Assembly: GCA_946623765.1 (NCBI GenBank)
Contig: CAMORL010000020.1
Span: forward strand, 1 to 16,788
Direction of reading: 5' to 3'
Length of the DNA: 16,788 bases
Origin: an uncultured Clostridia bacterium
GTDB taxonomy: Bacteria; Bacillota_A; Clostridia; Christensenellales; CAG-138
The first letter of the stretch is position 1. Every line of letters begins with the position of its first letter. The translations under genes and the position numbers were made by a program. Positions 1 through 7,181 of this stretch are shown here, one piece after another. The notes under the pieces are model-generated. The model was not told where the DNA came from, made no database searches, and saw only the letters and a list, made by a program, of their open reading frames with translations.

Positions 1-53
1 CTCCGGCCCCATGCTCCCAAAGCACGTGCGCTACCGGACTGCGCTACACCCCG
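1..53 (-). tRNA. tRNA-Pro (anticodon UGG), 3' part cut by window edge
   Basis: Read on the minus strand from base 53, the sequence gives the 5' acceptor strand CGGGGTG, the TA linker, a D arm closed by GCGC/GCGC, an anticodon stem CGTGC/GCATG (one G-T wobble) and the loop TTTGGGA. The anticodon TGG lies at 19-17, so the tRNA reads proline CCN codons. The variable loop and the first bases of the T stem follow, and then the window ends, so the T loop, 3' acceptor strand and CCA end are not seen. It has its own strong promoter at 84-112 and is probably transcribed apart from the protein gene upstream. Confidence 0.93.
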
Positions 54-83
54 AACTTCACACGAACTTCAAACGGCTTGATT

Positions 84-112
84 AGAATACTACATTCGAT
101 GAGAATTGTCAA
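84..112 (-). promoter_or_regulatory. Promoter of tRNA-Pro
   Basis: On the minus strand there is a perfect -35 TTGACA (107-112), a 17-base spacer and a -10 TATTCT (84-89). Transcription would start near base 77, giving a leader of about 24 bases before the mature tRNA end at 53. An A-rich stretch just upstream of the -35 (113-128, read as A-runs on the minus strand) could act as an UP element. This is what is expected of a stable-RNA promoter. Confidence 0.85.
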
Positions 113-142
113 CAACTTTTTTTGTTTTTCTCAAAATTTTAT

Positions 143-640
143 TCACTTAAAGACATTGAAGAACTTCGCAAGCGGTTCAATCACTTCGTTCAGATGCTGA
201 ATGCCGGTGTTGAGTTTTTCAAAATCGACGCTGTTGATGTGCTGCATCGCGTTGTCGGCGTTCGTTACCAGCGTGCCGAGGTCCTTTGTGGCATCCTTGA
301 CCTGCGCAAGCGTTTCCTCGCCGAGATCCGCGACGTCCTGGATCGAATTGCCGAGCTTTTCGAGATCGACTTTCGTCACCTGCTCCGCGATCGTATTGAT
401 GTTGTTGACGGTCTTGATTGCCGCTTCGGAGACGTCCTGTACCTTGCGGACGACCGTTCCGACGTTGACGAGCACGGCGATCAGCGCGACGATCAGAAGT
501 GTAAGCCCTGCAAGCGAACACACCATCCGGATCCGGTTGATGCGAAGGTTCTTCTTTTCGTATGTGCGCATTTCCTCAAACATTTGTTTCATCTGTTCGT
601 TTGTGTCCGGCGTCGGGACGCTGCTGGGATTCGTTTCCAT
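143..640 (-). CDS. Small membrane-anchored coiled-coil protein, function unknown
   Basis: This 165-residue protein is not one I recognise. It has a polar N-terminus (1-37), one membrane segment at about 39-60 (hydrophobic run around LAGLTLLIVALIAVLV), and a long heptad-rich helical tail (62-165) that looks like a coiled coil. The tail holds a loose internal repeat, VDLEKL at 91-96 and VDFEKL at 138-143, each followed by a similar amphipathic stretch. No enzymatic motif is visible. The basic residues before the membrane segment (KKNLRINRIR) suggest a cytoplasmic N-terminus and an external tail, which is inference. The start is well supported by AAAGGAG at 647-654. It lies 65 bases after valS with no obvious promoter, so it is probably co-transcribed with valS. 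Confidence 0.82.
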   Translation of the reverse strand: METNPSSVPTPDTNEQMKQMFEEMRTYEKKNLRINRIRMVCSLAGLTLLIVALIAVLVNVGTVVRKVQDVSEAAIKTVNNINTIAEQVTKVDLEKLGNSIQDVADLGEETLAQVKDATKDLGTLVTNADNAMQHINSVDFEKLNTGIQHLNEVIEPLAKFFNVFK

Positions 641-675
641 CGTATGCTCCTTTCATAATTCCGATATTGGTTTTT

Positions 676-697
676 GGGGGAGTGTTTTTCCTCCCCC
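676..697 (-). other. Perfect hairpin between valS and the next gene
   Basis: GGGGGAG (676-682) and CTCCCCC (691-697) form a perfect 7-bp, almost all G-C stem with an 8-base loop. In the minus-strand transcript it is followed by AAAAACC and not by a U-run, so it is not a classical intrinsic terminator. On the plus strand it also lacks a U-run downstream. It could be an RNA processing or stabilising element that gives the small downstream gene a different level from valS, or a weak terminator. Confidence 0.55.
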
Positions 698-705
698 GTT
701 CCTGT

Positions 706-3333
706 TCAGTTCAAATCCGCGCGGCGTTCCAGAAGACGCGCGAGCATTTCTTTTGCCGCTTCGAGCTTTCTGCGCTCCTCATTGACGACGGCTTCCGGCG
801 CTCTCGAAACGAATTTCTCATTGCCGAGCTTGCCTTCCGCACGCGCAACTTCGCCCTTCATGCGCTCGATCTCCTTATCGATCCTTGCACGTTCCTCATC
901 GAGATTGACGAGCGACGCAAGCGGAATATAGGCTTCCGCGCCGCTGCATACAAGATGCACGTCGGTCTTCTGCACGTCGCCGCGCACGTCGGTGATTTCG
1001 ATCTCTTCTGCGCCGATCAGCTTCTTCAGCAGCTTTTCCGCCTCTCCGAACGCTTTGGGATCGGGCACGACAAGTTTTGCCTTGATCTTGAGTCCCACCG
1101 GCACTTTGCGCTCCGCGCGCACGTTTCGGATCGCGCGCACCACGTCCTTAAGCGTTTCGGTGCAGGCTTCCTCCACCTCGAACCGCAGCGTTTCGGGTGC
1201 TTTCGGCCAGCTGCACAGCATGACCGTCTCTTCGTGTCCGGGCAGCCGCTGATACAGTTCTTCCGTAATGAACGGCATGAACGGATGCAGCAGCTTCATC
1301 GACGTCGAAAGCACATAGAGAAGTACGGAAGAAACCCGCGCCTTCTCGCTTGCGTCGTCGCTGTAAAGCGAGGGCTTCGAAAGCTCGATATACCAGTCGC
1401 ACAGCGTGCCCCAGATGAAATCGTAGATCTTCTCCGCAGCAAGATTGAGTTCGTAAGCTTCGAGATTCGCCGTTACGTCGCGGATCGTGCGGTCGAGCTG
1501 CGCAAGAATCCACTTGTCGACGATCGAAAGCGTATTCTCGTCAAATTCGGGCTTCGTGTCCTCGTCGATGTTCATCAGCACGAAACGCGCCGCGTTATAG
1601 ACCTTGTTGCAGAAATTCCGCGCCGCCTCGACCTTTTCGGTGTAGAAGCGCATATCGTTGCCGGCGGCGTTGCCGGTGACGAGCGAGAACCGCAGCGAGT
1701 CCGCGCCGTAGTTTTCGATGATGTCCAAAGGATCGATGCCGTTGCCCAAAGACTTGCTCATCTTGCGTCCGAGTCCGTCGCGCACGAGACCGTGGACATA
1801 GACCGTCTTAAACGGTTCTTCCTTCATAACCTCTGCGGCAAACGTAATCATGCGGGAGATCCAGAACGTGATGATGTCGTAGCCGGTTACGAGCGTGTCG
1901 GTCGGATAGAAGTATTTGAGCTCCTCCGTCTCCTCCGGCCAGCCGAGCGTGGAGAACGGCCAGAGTCCCGAAGAGAACCAGGTGTCGAGCACGTCCTCGT
2001 CCTGGCGGAGCTTCCCGCCGCACACCGGGCACCGATCCGGCGCTGTCTCTTCGCAGAACATACCGCCGCAGTCGTCGCAATAGTACACCGGAATCCGGTG
2101 TCCCCACCAGAGCTGACGCGAAATGCACCAGTCGCGGATGTTTTCCATCCAATGATAATAGTTCTTGTCGAACCGTTCCGGTACGAACTTCACCTTTCCG
2201 GAGCGCACCATTTCGAGCGCAGGCTCCGCAAGCGGTTTCATATCCACGAACCACTGCTTGGAAACGATCGTTTCGATCGTGGTGTGGCAGCGGTAGCAGG
2301 TGCCGACATTGTGCGTATAGTCCTCGATCTTCACGAGGTTGCCGCTCTCTTTGAGGTCGTTGACGATGTTTTTGCGGCATTCAAAGCGGTCCTGTCCGCA
2401 GTATTTGCCGCCTTCTTCGTTGATGTGACCGTCGTCGGTAAACACGCGCAGTACCGGAAGGTTGTGGCGCTTGCCCACTTCAAAGTCGTTCGGGTCGTGC
2501 GCGGGCGTGATCTTCACCGCGCCGGTGCCGAATTCCATCTCGCAGTATTCGTCGCCGACGATCGGGATCTCGCGATTCACAAGCGGCAGCACGACCGTCT
2601 TGCCGATGATATCCTTATAGCGCGGATCCTCGGGATGCACCGCAATGCCGGTGTCGCCGAGCATGGTTTCGGGACGGGTCGTCGCGACGGTGATCGAATA
2701 GGACTTGTCCGGCGCGTCGTAGCGCACATGCCAGAGATGGCTGTCCTGCGTTTCGTACTCGACTTCGGCATCGGACAGCGCGGTCTTGCAAACCGGACAC
2801 CAGTTGATGATGCGGTTGCCGCGATAGATCAGCCCCTTGTCGTAGAGGTTTTTGAACACGCGCACCACGGCGCGGTTGCATCCCTCGTCCATGGTGAAGC
2901 GTTCGCGCTCCCAGTCGCAGGACGAACCCATTTTACGGAGCTGCTTGACGATCGTTCCGCCGTATTCCGCACGCCATTCCCACGCGCGCTTCAGGAACGC
3001 TTCCCGTCCGATGTCCTTTTTGTTGAGTCCTTCCTTGGCGAGCGCTTCGACGATCTTGACCTCGGTTGCGATCGACGCATGGTCGGTTCCGGGCAGCCAC
3101 AGCGTCTCAAAGCCCTGCATGCGCTTGAAACGGATGATCGTGTCCTGCAGCGTGTTGTCCAGCGCGTGACCCATATGCAGCTTGCCCGTAATGTTGGGCG
3201 GCGGAATCACGATCGTGAACGGTTTCTTCTCGGGATTCGGCGCGGCGTGGAAATAACCGTTCCGCTCCCATTTCTCGTACCACGCCTGCTCCACGCTTGC
3301 GGGGTCGTAGGTTTTCGGCATTTCGGTGTTCAT
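706..3333 (-). CDS. valS: Valine--tRNA ligase (ValRS)
   Basis: This 875-residue class I aminoacyl-tRNA synthetase charges tRNA-Val with valine in the cytoplasm. The HIGH motif reads HMGH at 53-56 inside PPPNITGKLHMGH, and KMSKS is at 524-528. The editing (CP1) domain that removes mischarged threonine is present, with ATTRPETMLGDT around 217-228 and GTGAVKITPAHDPNDFE around 269-285. Cysteine pairs at 179/182, 346/349, 419/422 and 435/438 look like zinc-binding knuckles in the insertions. The last 70 or so residues are the charged coiled-coil tRNA-binding arm typical of bacterial ValRS. Length is normal for the family. The start is fixed by AAGGAGAGGAG ending five bases before ATG. Expression is controlled by the T-box leader directly upstream. 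A folylpolyglutamate synthase gene often follows valS in Bacillota, and it is absent here. Confidence 0.98.
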   Translation of the reverse strand: MNTEMPKTYDPASVEQAWYEKWERNGYFHAAPNPEKKPFTIVIPPPNITGKLHMGHALDNTLQDTIIRFKRMQGFETLWLPGTDHASIATEVKIVEALAKEGLNKKDIGREAFLKRAWEWRAEYGGTIVKQLRKMGSSCDWERERFTMDEGCNRAVVRVFKNLYDKGLIYRGNRIINWCPVCKTALSDAEVEYETQDSHLWHVRYDAPDKSYSITVATTRPETMLGDTGIAVHPEDPRYKDIIGKTVVLPLVNREIPIVGDEYCEMEFGTGAVKITPAHDPNDFEVGKRHNLPVLRVFTDDGHINEEGGKYCGQDRFECRKNIVNDLKESGNLVKIEDYTHNVGTCYRCHTTIETIVSKQWFVDMKPLAEPALEMVRSGKVKFVPERFDKNYYHWMENIRDWCISRQLWWGHRIPVYYCDDCGGMFCEETAPDRCPVCGGKLRQDEDVLDTWFSSGLWPFSTLGWPEETEELKYFYPTDTLVTGYDIITFWISRMITFAAEVMKEEPFKTVYVHGLVRDGLGRKMSKSLGNGIDPLDIIENYGADSLRFSLVTGNAAGNDMRFYTEKVEAARNFCNKVYNAARFVLMNIDEDTKPEFDENTLSIVDKWILAQLDRTIRDVTANLEAYELNLAAEKIYDFIWGTLCDWYIELSKPSLYSDDASEKARVSSVLLYVLSTSMKLLHPFMPFITEELYQRLPGHEETVMLCSWPKAPETLRFEVEEACTETLKDVVRAIRNVRAERKVPVGLKIKAKLVVPDPKAFGEAEKLLKKLIGAEEIEITDVRGDVQKTDVHLVCSGAEAYIPLASLVNLDEERARIDKEIERMKGEVARAEGKLGNEKFVSRAPEAVVNEERRKLEAAKEMLARLLERRADLN

Positions 3334-3350
3334 AAAAACTCCTCTCCTTC

Positions 3351-3583
3351 AAATAAATACGCCCACTCCGTCAAAGGACGAAGTGAGCGTTCGCGGTACC
3401 ACCTTTGTTAAACAGACGAGTCTGTTTCCCTCTTGACCGATAACGGGGTCGACCCGGACGCGGTTACTGGATTCGCCGCGCCGACTCAAAAGCGACCTTC
3501 CGCATTTTGTGACCGACCGTTCTTTCAGCCATGGAACGGATCTCTGACGGACGAAATGCGTACTCCTCTTTTTCAAAGTCTTT
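3351..3583 (-). ncRNA. T-box riboswitch leader of valS, specifier GUC (Val)
   Basis: The leader senses uncharged tRNA-Val and lets transcription proceed into valS when charging falls. Reading the minus strand: stem I has a lower helix AAAAG/CUUUU (3568-3572 with 3488-3492). Its specifier loop has AGGAGUA on the 5' side (3561-3567) and GAAGGUCG on the 3' side (3493-3500). The next helix is a perfect CGCAUUU/AAAUGCG (3554-3560 with 3501-3507). The codon in the loop is GUC at 3494-3496, followed by a purine, which fits valine. A distal AGAGA element and apical hairpin with CCGUUC/GAACGG arms come next. A 7-bp stem III hairpin AAACAGA/UCUGUUU is at 3410-3427. The conserved AAGGUGGUACCGCG T-box is at 3392-3405, and the terminator follows. 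The 3' acceptor contact and the antiterminator fold are known for the family and not tested here. Confidence 0.96.
3352..3389 (-). terminator. T-box regulated intrinsic terminator
   Basis: In the minus-strand transcript CGCUCACUUCGUC (3389-3377) pairs over 13 positions, with a few G-U pairs, to GACGGAGUGGGCG (3372-3360) around a 4-base loop. A weak, interrupted U-tract UAUUUAUUU follows and runs into the valS ribosome binding site. The 5' arm lies just after the T-box sequence, so the antiterminator and this stem exclude each other, as in other class I T-boxes. Confidence 0.9.
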
Positions 3584-3589
3584 TTATGC

Positions 3590-3617
3590 AGTTTACCACT
3601 TTTTTCGCGATTGTCAA
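3590..3617 (-). promoter_or_regulatory. Promoter of the valS T-box transcript
   Basis: The minus strand has a perfect -35 TTGACA (3612-3617), a 16-base spacer and a -10 TAAACT (3590-3595). The expected start is near 3583, immediately before stem I of the T-box. The -35 lies only seven bases after the stop codon of the upstream lipoprotein gene, and I see no terminator between them. Confidence 0.8.
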
Positions 3618-3623
3618 GCGTTT

Positions 3624-5471
3624 TTATTGCACGCCTGCCCATGCCTCCATGCGTTCGTTCAGAAGATCGAAATAGCTCGGTCCCCAGCGAAGGTATTCCG
3701 TAAAGAACGCAACCTTGTCGTCGCCGCAGCAGCGGTTCGTCAGATCGAACAGCTCGCAGAAACCGCCGGTGTACTTGAAGAAGTAGATCGGCATGTCGAC
3801 CGCGTATTCGTAGATGTCCTCCGCCGCCGATTCAAGGTTCCAGTTGCTCAGGTAATCCTTCACCTCATCCAGCGACGCGCCCTGTCCGTTGACCTTCAGC
3901 GAAACGATCGTGATCAGCGTGTCGATGAAATACTCCCACAGGAACGTCGCAACCGCGAGATCGGAGCCGTATTTCTCGTTGATCTGCGCGACGTTCCATT
4001 CCGCGTTGGTCGACCACGATTCGGCATAGCCGTTTGTTTCGATCATCAGCTGGAACTTCGGGATCGTTCCGAGGTTATACTGGTAGGTGAACTGGAACAT
4101 GTGTCCCGGGAACCCTTCGTGCGCAAGCGTGGACATGCTGTAGTTGTTCTGATCCTTCGGATTGGTCAGGATGATATTGTCGCGATAACCGTCCAGCGCG
4201 GGCGTCAGATATGCCGCCGGTGAAAAGCTGTCCTGCAGTTCTTCCGGAACCTCCGTATACGTGACCTTGACGTCCGGCATCGGCGGAACGATCTTCGGCA
4301 TCAGCGTCTTGAGATACGCCTCGTCTCCTTCAAGCGATCCGGTTGTGATCTTCTTCTCCTCGACAAAGTCGCTGTAGCAGCTGCGTGCCGCAGGCAGGAA
4401 GATCGCATAGATCGTTGTGCCGCAGTTTTCCAGGAATTCGATCTCTTCCTCGACCGTGCGGTTGTTCGACGCTTCCGCTTTCATCTTCCAGCAGTAATAA
4501 GCGAGCGCATCTCCGCCCTGCTCATACGCGCCGACAGCCGCGCGGCACTTCGGACGAAGCTCCTCGAGACCGTCATGCAGCAGCCGATACGCATCGACCC
4601 ACGCGGTTCTCACAAGCTCGTCGTTCTTGGCGATATACGCCTCGCGCTGTTCGGCGGAAAGATACGCCTGCTTTTCCATCGCCTCACGGAACGTGCCGTG
4701 CAGGTAGCTGGTTTCCGCACTGTCGGCAACCGTCTGCAGGTCGCCGAGAATCACGTCGAGCATTTTTTCCGTCATAAAGAACCCGCGATTGGCGCGCTCC
4801 TGTTCAAACGCAAGCACCTGTCCGAAATAGCGAGGCATGTCGGCAAGCAGCGTAAGATAGTTCTCGATATCCTTTTCATCCTTGAACGAATAGAGACCGA
4901 AGAACAGCGGCATATTCATATGAAGACCGACGTATTCGTCGAGCGGTTCGTAGTTATAGAACCAGTCTTTGGATTCGATCTCCATATCGAAATAGCGGCA
5001 ATAGGTATCGTATGCAAACTGCAGCTGATCGGAAAGCAGATTCCGGTCGATCGCGTTCAGTTTTTCACGCCACTCTATGCATTCTGCGATCCACTCATTG
5101 TTTGCTTCTTCCGTAAATTCACCGAGTGTAACCGGAACCGTGGATTCGTCGATCCCGAACGCCGCGGGATTCACGCAATACTGATCGAGCGACGTGATGT
5201 CGGAGGTTGCGAGGTTAAGGAACAATTCCTCATCCAGCGCCCAGAAAGCCGCTTCCGCCGCCTTCTGTTCTTCGGTCTTGGGCTGTTCCTGTTCTGCGGT
5301 CGCCGTCGGTTTCTGCGTTTGCGTCTCCGGGGTTTTCGTTGCCGCAGCAGTCGGTCCGACTTCGATGCTCGGTATGCATCTGACGGGGCGTCTCAGCAAT
5401 CCGCAGCCGAGCATGCTCAACAGCATCAAAGCCGCAAGCAGGAATGCATAGATCCGTTTTGTTCTGTTCAT
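3624..5471 (-). CDS. DUF885-family lipoprotein, probable zinc metallopeptidase
   Basis: This 615-residue protein starts with a lipoprotein signal peptide (basic MNRTKR, hydrophobic 8-21) with lipobox LSMLGC, so the mature protein would begin at Cys23 and sit on the outer face of the membrane. A Thr/Glu/Gln/Pro-rich linker follows at about 40-70. The rest matches the DUF885 family, related to gluzincin-type peptidases. The signature HEGFPGH is at 451-457 (His451, Glu452, His457), and Glu484 in NGYAESW is a candidate third zinc ligand. Substrate is unknown, and metallopeptidase activity is inferred from the motif. AAAGGAG lies seven to eight bases before the ATG. It begins 53 bases after the RluD-like gene, with no convincing promoter between, and its stop codon nearly touches the valS promoter. 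Lipoprotein maturation would use lspA from the same cluster. Confidence 0.9.
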   Translation of the reverse strand: MNRTKRIYAFLLAALMLLSMLGCGLLRRPVRCIPSIEVGPTAAATKTPETQTQKPTATAEQEQPKTEEQKAAEAAFWALDEELFLNLATSDITSLDQYCVNPAAFGIDESTVPVTLGEFTEEANNEWIAECIEWREKLNAIDRNLLSDQLQFAYDTYCRYFDMEIESKDWFYNYEPLDEYVGLHMNMPLFFGLYSFKDEKDIENYLTLLADMPRYFGQVLAFEQERANRGFFMTEKMLDVILGDLQTVADSAETSYLHGTFREAMEKQAYLSAEQREAYIAKNDELVRTAWVDAYRLLHDGLEELRPKCRAAVGAYEQGGDALAYYCWKMKAEASNNRTVEEEIEFLENCGTTIYAIFLPAARSCYSDFVEEKKITTGSLEGDEAYLKTLMPKIVPPMPDVKVTYTEVPEELQDSFSPAAYLTPALDGYRDNIILTNPKDQNNYSMSTLAHEGFPGHMFQFTYQYNLGTIPKFQLMIETNGYAESWSTNAEWNVAQINEKYGSDLAVATFLWEYFIDTLITIVSLKVNGQGASLDEVKDYLSNWNLESAAEDIYEYAVDMPIYFFKYTGGFCELFDLTNRCCGDDKVAFFTEYLRWGPSYFDLLNERMEAWAGVQ

Positions 5472-5524
5472 GTCTGTCTCCTTTATACTTGATTCGGTTT
5501 CTTCCGTATGAGTCTCCGGTTATT

Positions 5525-6493
5525 TCAGACAACGCAGCCCGGCGAAACGCTGCATTGCCGGATCAGATTGTCCGGTTCCGGCACGGTTCCTCCGAGGCGG
5601 ACGATTGCCGTTTTGAAATCCTCCGGCAGCGGTGCGGTAAACGTCATTTCCTCTCCCGTCCGGGGATGAACGAACGTCAGCCGGTAGCCGTGCAGCGCCT
5701 GACCGTTCAATCCGAGTTTCGGCGCGGCGGATCCGTAAACCTCGTCGCCGACGATCGGATGCTTGATATACGCCATATGCACGCGGATCTGATGTGTGCG
5801 CCCCGTTTCCAGCGCGACGTCCAGCAGCGTTTCGGTGCCGAAGCGTTCGAGCACGCGCCAGTGTGTGACGGCTCTGCGTCCGTCCTCCGTGACCGCCATC
5901 CGCTTGCGATCGGTTTTGTGCCGTCCGATCGGCGCGTCGATTGTGCCGCTGTCTTCCTTTAGATTTCCGTGCACGATGCAAAGGTATTCACGGTGCGCGG
6001 TATGCAGCGCAAACTGTTTTGCAAGCGCTTCGTGCGCAGCATCGTTCTTTGCGACGACGAGCAGCCCGCTCGTCAGCCGGTCGATCCGGTGTACGATGCC
6101 GGGACGGACCGCGCCGCCCGTATTCGACAGCGTTGAAAACCGGTACAGAAGCGCGTTGACAAGCGTCCCCGAGGGATTTCCGGGCGCGGGGTGCACAACC
6201 ATGCCCTTCGGCTTGTTGACGACCGCAAGATCCCCGTCCTCGTAGACGACGTCGAGCGGAATGTTCTCCGGCTCGGGAAGCGCGCCGTCCGTTTCCGGCG
6301 GTACGGAAAGGCGGATGACGTCGCCCGGTTTTACTTCTGCGTTCGCCTTGCAGGGCTTTCCGTTGCGTTCGACCGCGCCGTCCTTGATGAGCTTTTGAAT
6401 TCTGGAGCGGGAAAGCTCGGTATTGGCCGCAAGATACGCGTCAATCCGCTGTGCTTCCGTCTCCGCGATCAGAAGGATCGTTTCCGTTTCCAT
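5525..6493 (-). CDS. rluD: RluA/RluD-family 23S rRNA pseudouridine synthase (YlyB-like)
   Basis: The 322-residue product converts specific uridines in RNA to pseudouridine. RluD-type members act on 23S rRNA helix 69, but the exact target cannot be read from sequence. An S4 RNA-binding domain occupies about 14-63 (QRIDAYLAANTELSRSRIQK). The catalytic domain follows, with HPAPGNPSGTLVNALL at about 101-116, the signature HRIDRLTSG with catalytic Asp138, and GRTHQIRVHM at 231-240. The ATG at 6493 has CGGAGG at 6500-6505, six bases away. This start lies inside lspA, so the two genes overlap by 53 bases in different frames. In B. subtilis the RluD-like gene ylyB also follows lspA directly, which supports the assignment and co-transcription. 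Confidence 0.95.
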   Translation of the reverse strand: METETILLIAETEAQRIDAYLAANTELSRSRIQKLIKDGAVERNGKPCKANAEVKPGDVIRLSVPPETDGALPEPENIPLDVVYEDGDLAVVNKPKGMVVHPAPGNPSGTLVNALLYRFSTLSNTGGAVRPGIVHRIDRLTSGLLVVAKNDAAHEALAKQFALHTAHREYLCIVHGNLKEDSGTIDAPIGRHKTDRKRMAVTEDGRRAVTHWRVLERFGTETLLDVALETGRTHQIRVHMAYIKHPIVGDEVYGSAAPKLGLNGQALHGYRLTFVHPRTGEEMTFTAPLPEDFKTAIVRLGGTVPEPDNLIRQCSVSPGCVV

Positions 6494-7181
6494 GCGTTTC
6501 CTCCGTGTCCTCCGTTTCCTCGTCCTCCGGGATCAGCTCTTCAAACCGCGACAGCTTGTTCTTTTTGCGTTCCTTTGCAGCCTTCTCCGCTTCCTCGCGC
6601 GTCGGCAGCCGGAACAGGCTTCGGTACTCGTCCTCGAAGCACTCGAAGAGTCCGAACTTTTTGAAGAACGCTTCGAACACCAGCAGCGCAATCGCAATGC
6701 AGATTGCGGAATCCGCGACGTTGAAGATCGGGAAATCGATGAATCTGGTGCAGATCATGTCGCGCACATAGCCGAACGCGATGCGGTCGTAGAGATTGCC
6801 GATCGAGCCGCCGATCAGAAGCCCCGCAATGAGACGGGACAGCTTCGGCAGGTTTTTACGCGTGCGGATCGTGAAGAACAGCAGCAGACAGACGAACACC
6901 GCCGTCAGCGCGAGCAGCAGCCTGGACGCCCACGGATTTCCGCTGCCGAGACCCCAGAGCGCGGCGTCGTTCGGCGTAAAGCTCAGTACGATGAACTTCC
7001 CGTCCTGCGGGATCGCGTTTCGCTGCGCGACCGCCGAATCGGTCAAAAACGCGCGAAGCGCGCCGATATCGTACCACGAGCCGGTATACCCGAGCGTACC
7101 CGCCACATGGGAGGACATGATCCAGTATTTGGAAAACTGGTCGATAAACAGCACGATCAGCGCTGTCAGAAATATCAGCAT
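6441..7181 (-). CDS. lspA: Lipoprotein signal peptidase II, enlarged
   Basis: This inner-membrane aspartyl protease cleaves the signal peptide of prolipoproteins after lipidation. DQFSKYW is in the first membrane segment. The family motif GGSIGNLYDRIAFGYVRDM is at 124-142 with catalytic Asp141, and FNVADS is at 153-158 with Asp157. The protein has 246 residues against the usual 150-180. There are two reasons. The loop after the first membrane helix (about 25-69) is some 25-30 residues longer than usual, with the normal NxGAAFG region reading NDAALWG. A charged tail at 175-246 is rich in Lys/Arg and then Glu/Asp. The last 17 residues overlap the start of the RluD-like gene. The ATG directly abuts the TAA of the transglycosylase gene, and its GGAGG (7187-7191) lies inside that gene. 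Confidence 0.94.
   Translation of the reverse strand: MLIFLTALIVLFIDQFSKYWIMSSHVAGTLGYTGSWYDIGALRAFLTDSAVAQRNAIPQDGKFIVLSFTPNDAALWGLGSGNPWASRLLLALTAVFVCLLLFFTIRTRKNLPKLSRLIAGLLIGGSIGNLYDRIAFGYVRDMICTRFIDFPIFNVADSAICIAIALLVFEAFFKKFGLFECFEDEYRSLFRLPTREEAEKAAKERKKNKLSRFEELIPEDEETEDTEETHGNGNDPSDRGDGSTAD

Noticed and set aside
562..3411. Very long open frame on the plus strand (949 codons) opposite valS
   Set aside because: It is the antisense shadow of a certain gene with strong G/C third-position bias. Its product is Arg/His/Val-rich with no domain, and it has no ribosome binding site.
3349..3642. 97-codon minus-strand frame upstream of valS as a leader protein
   Set aside because: It covers the T-box RNA, whose structure fully explains the sequence. 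The frame starts upstream of the promoter and has no ribosome binding site.
5472..5524. TATAAA before the lipoprotein gene as a -10 promoter element
   Set aside because: It overlaps the ribosome binding site, so a transcript starting there would lose spacing, and no -35 is found 16-18 bases upstream.
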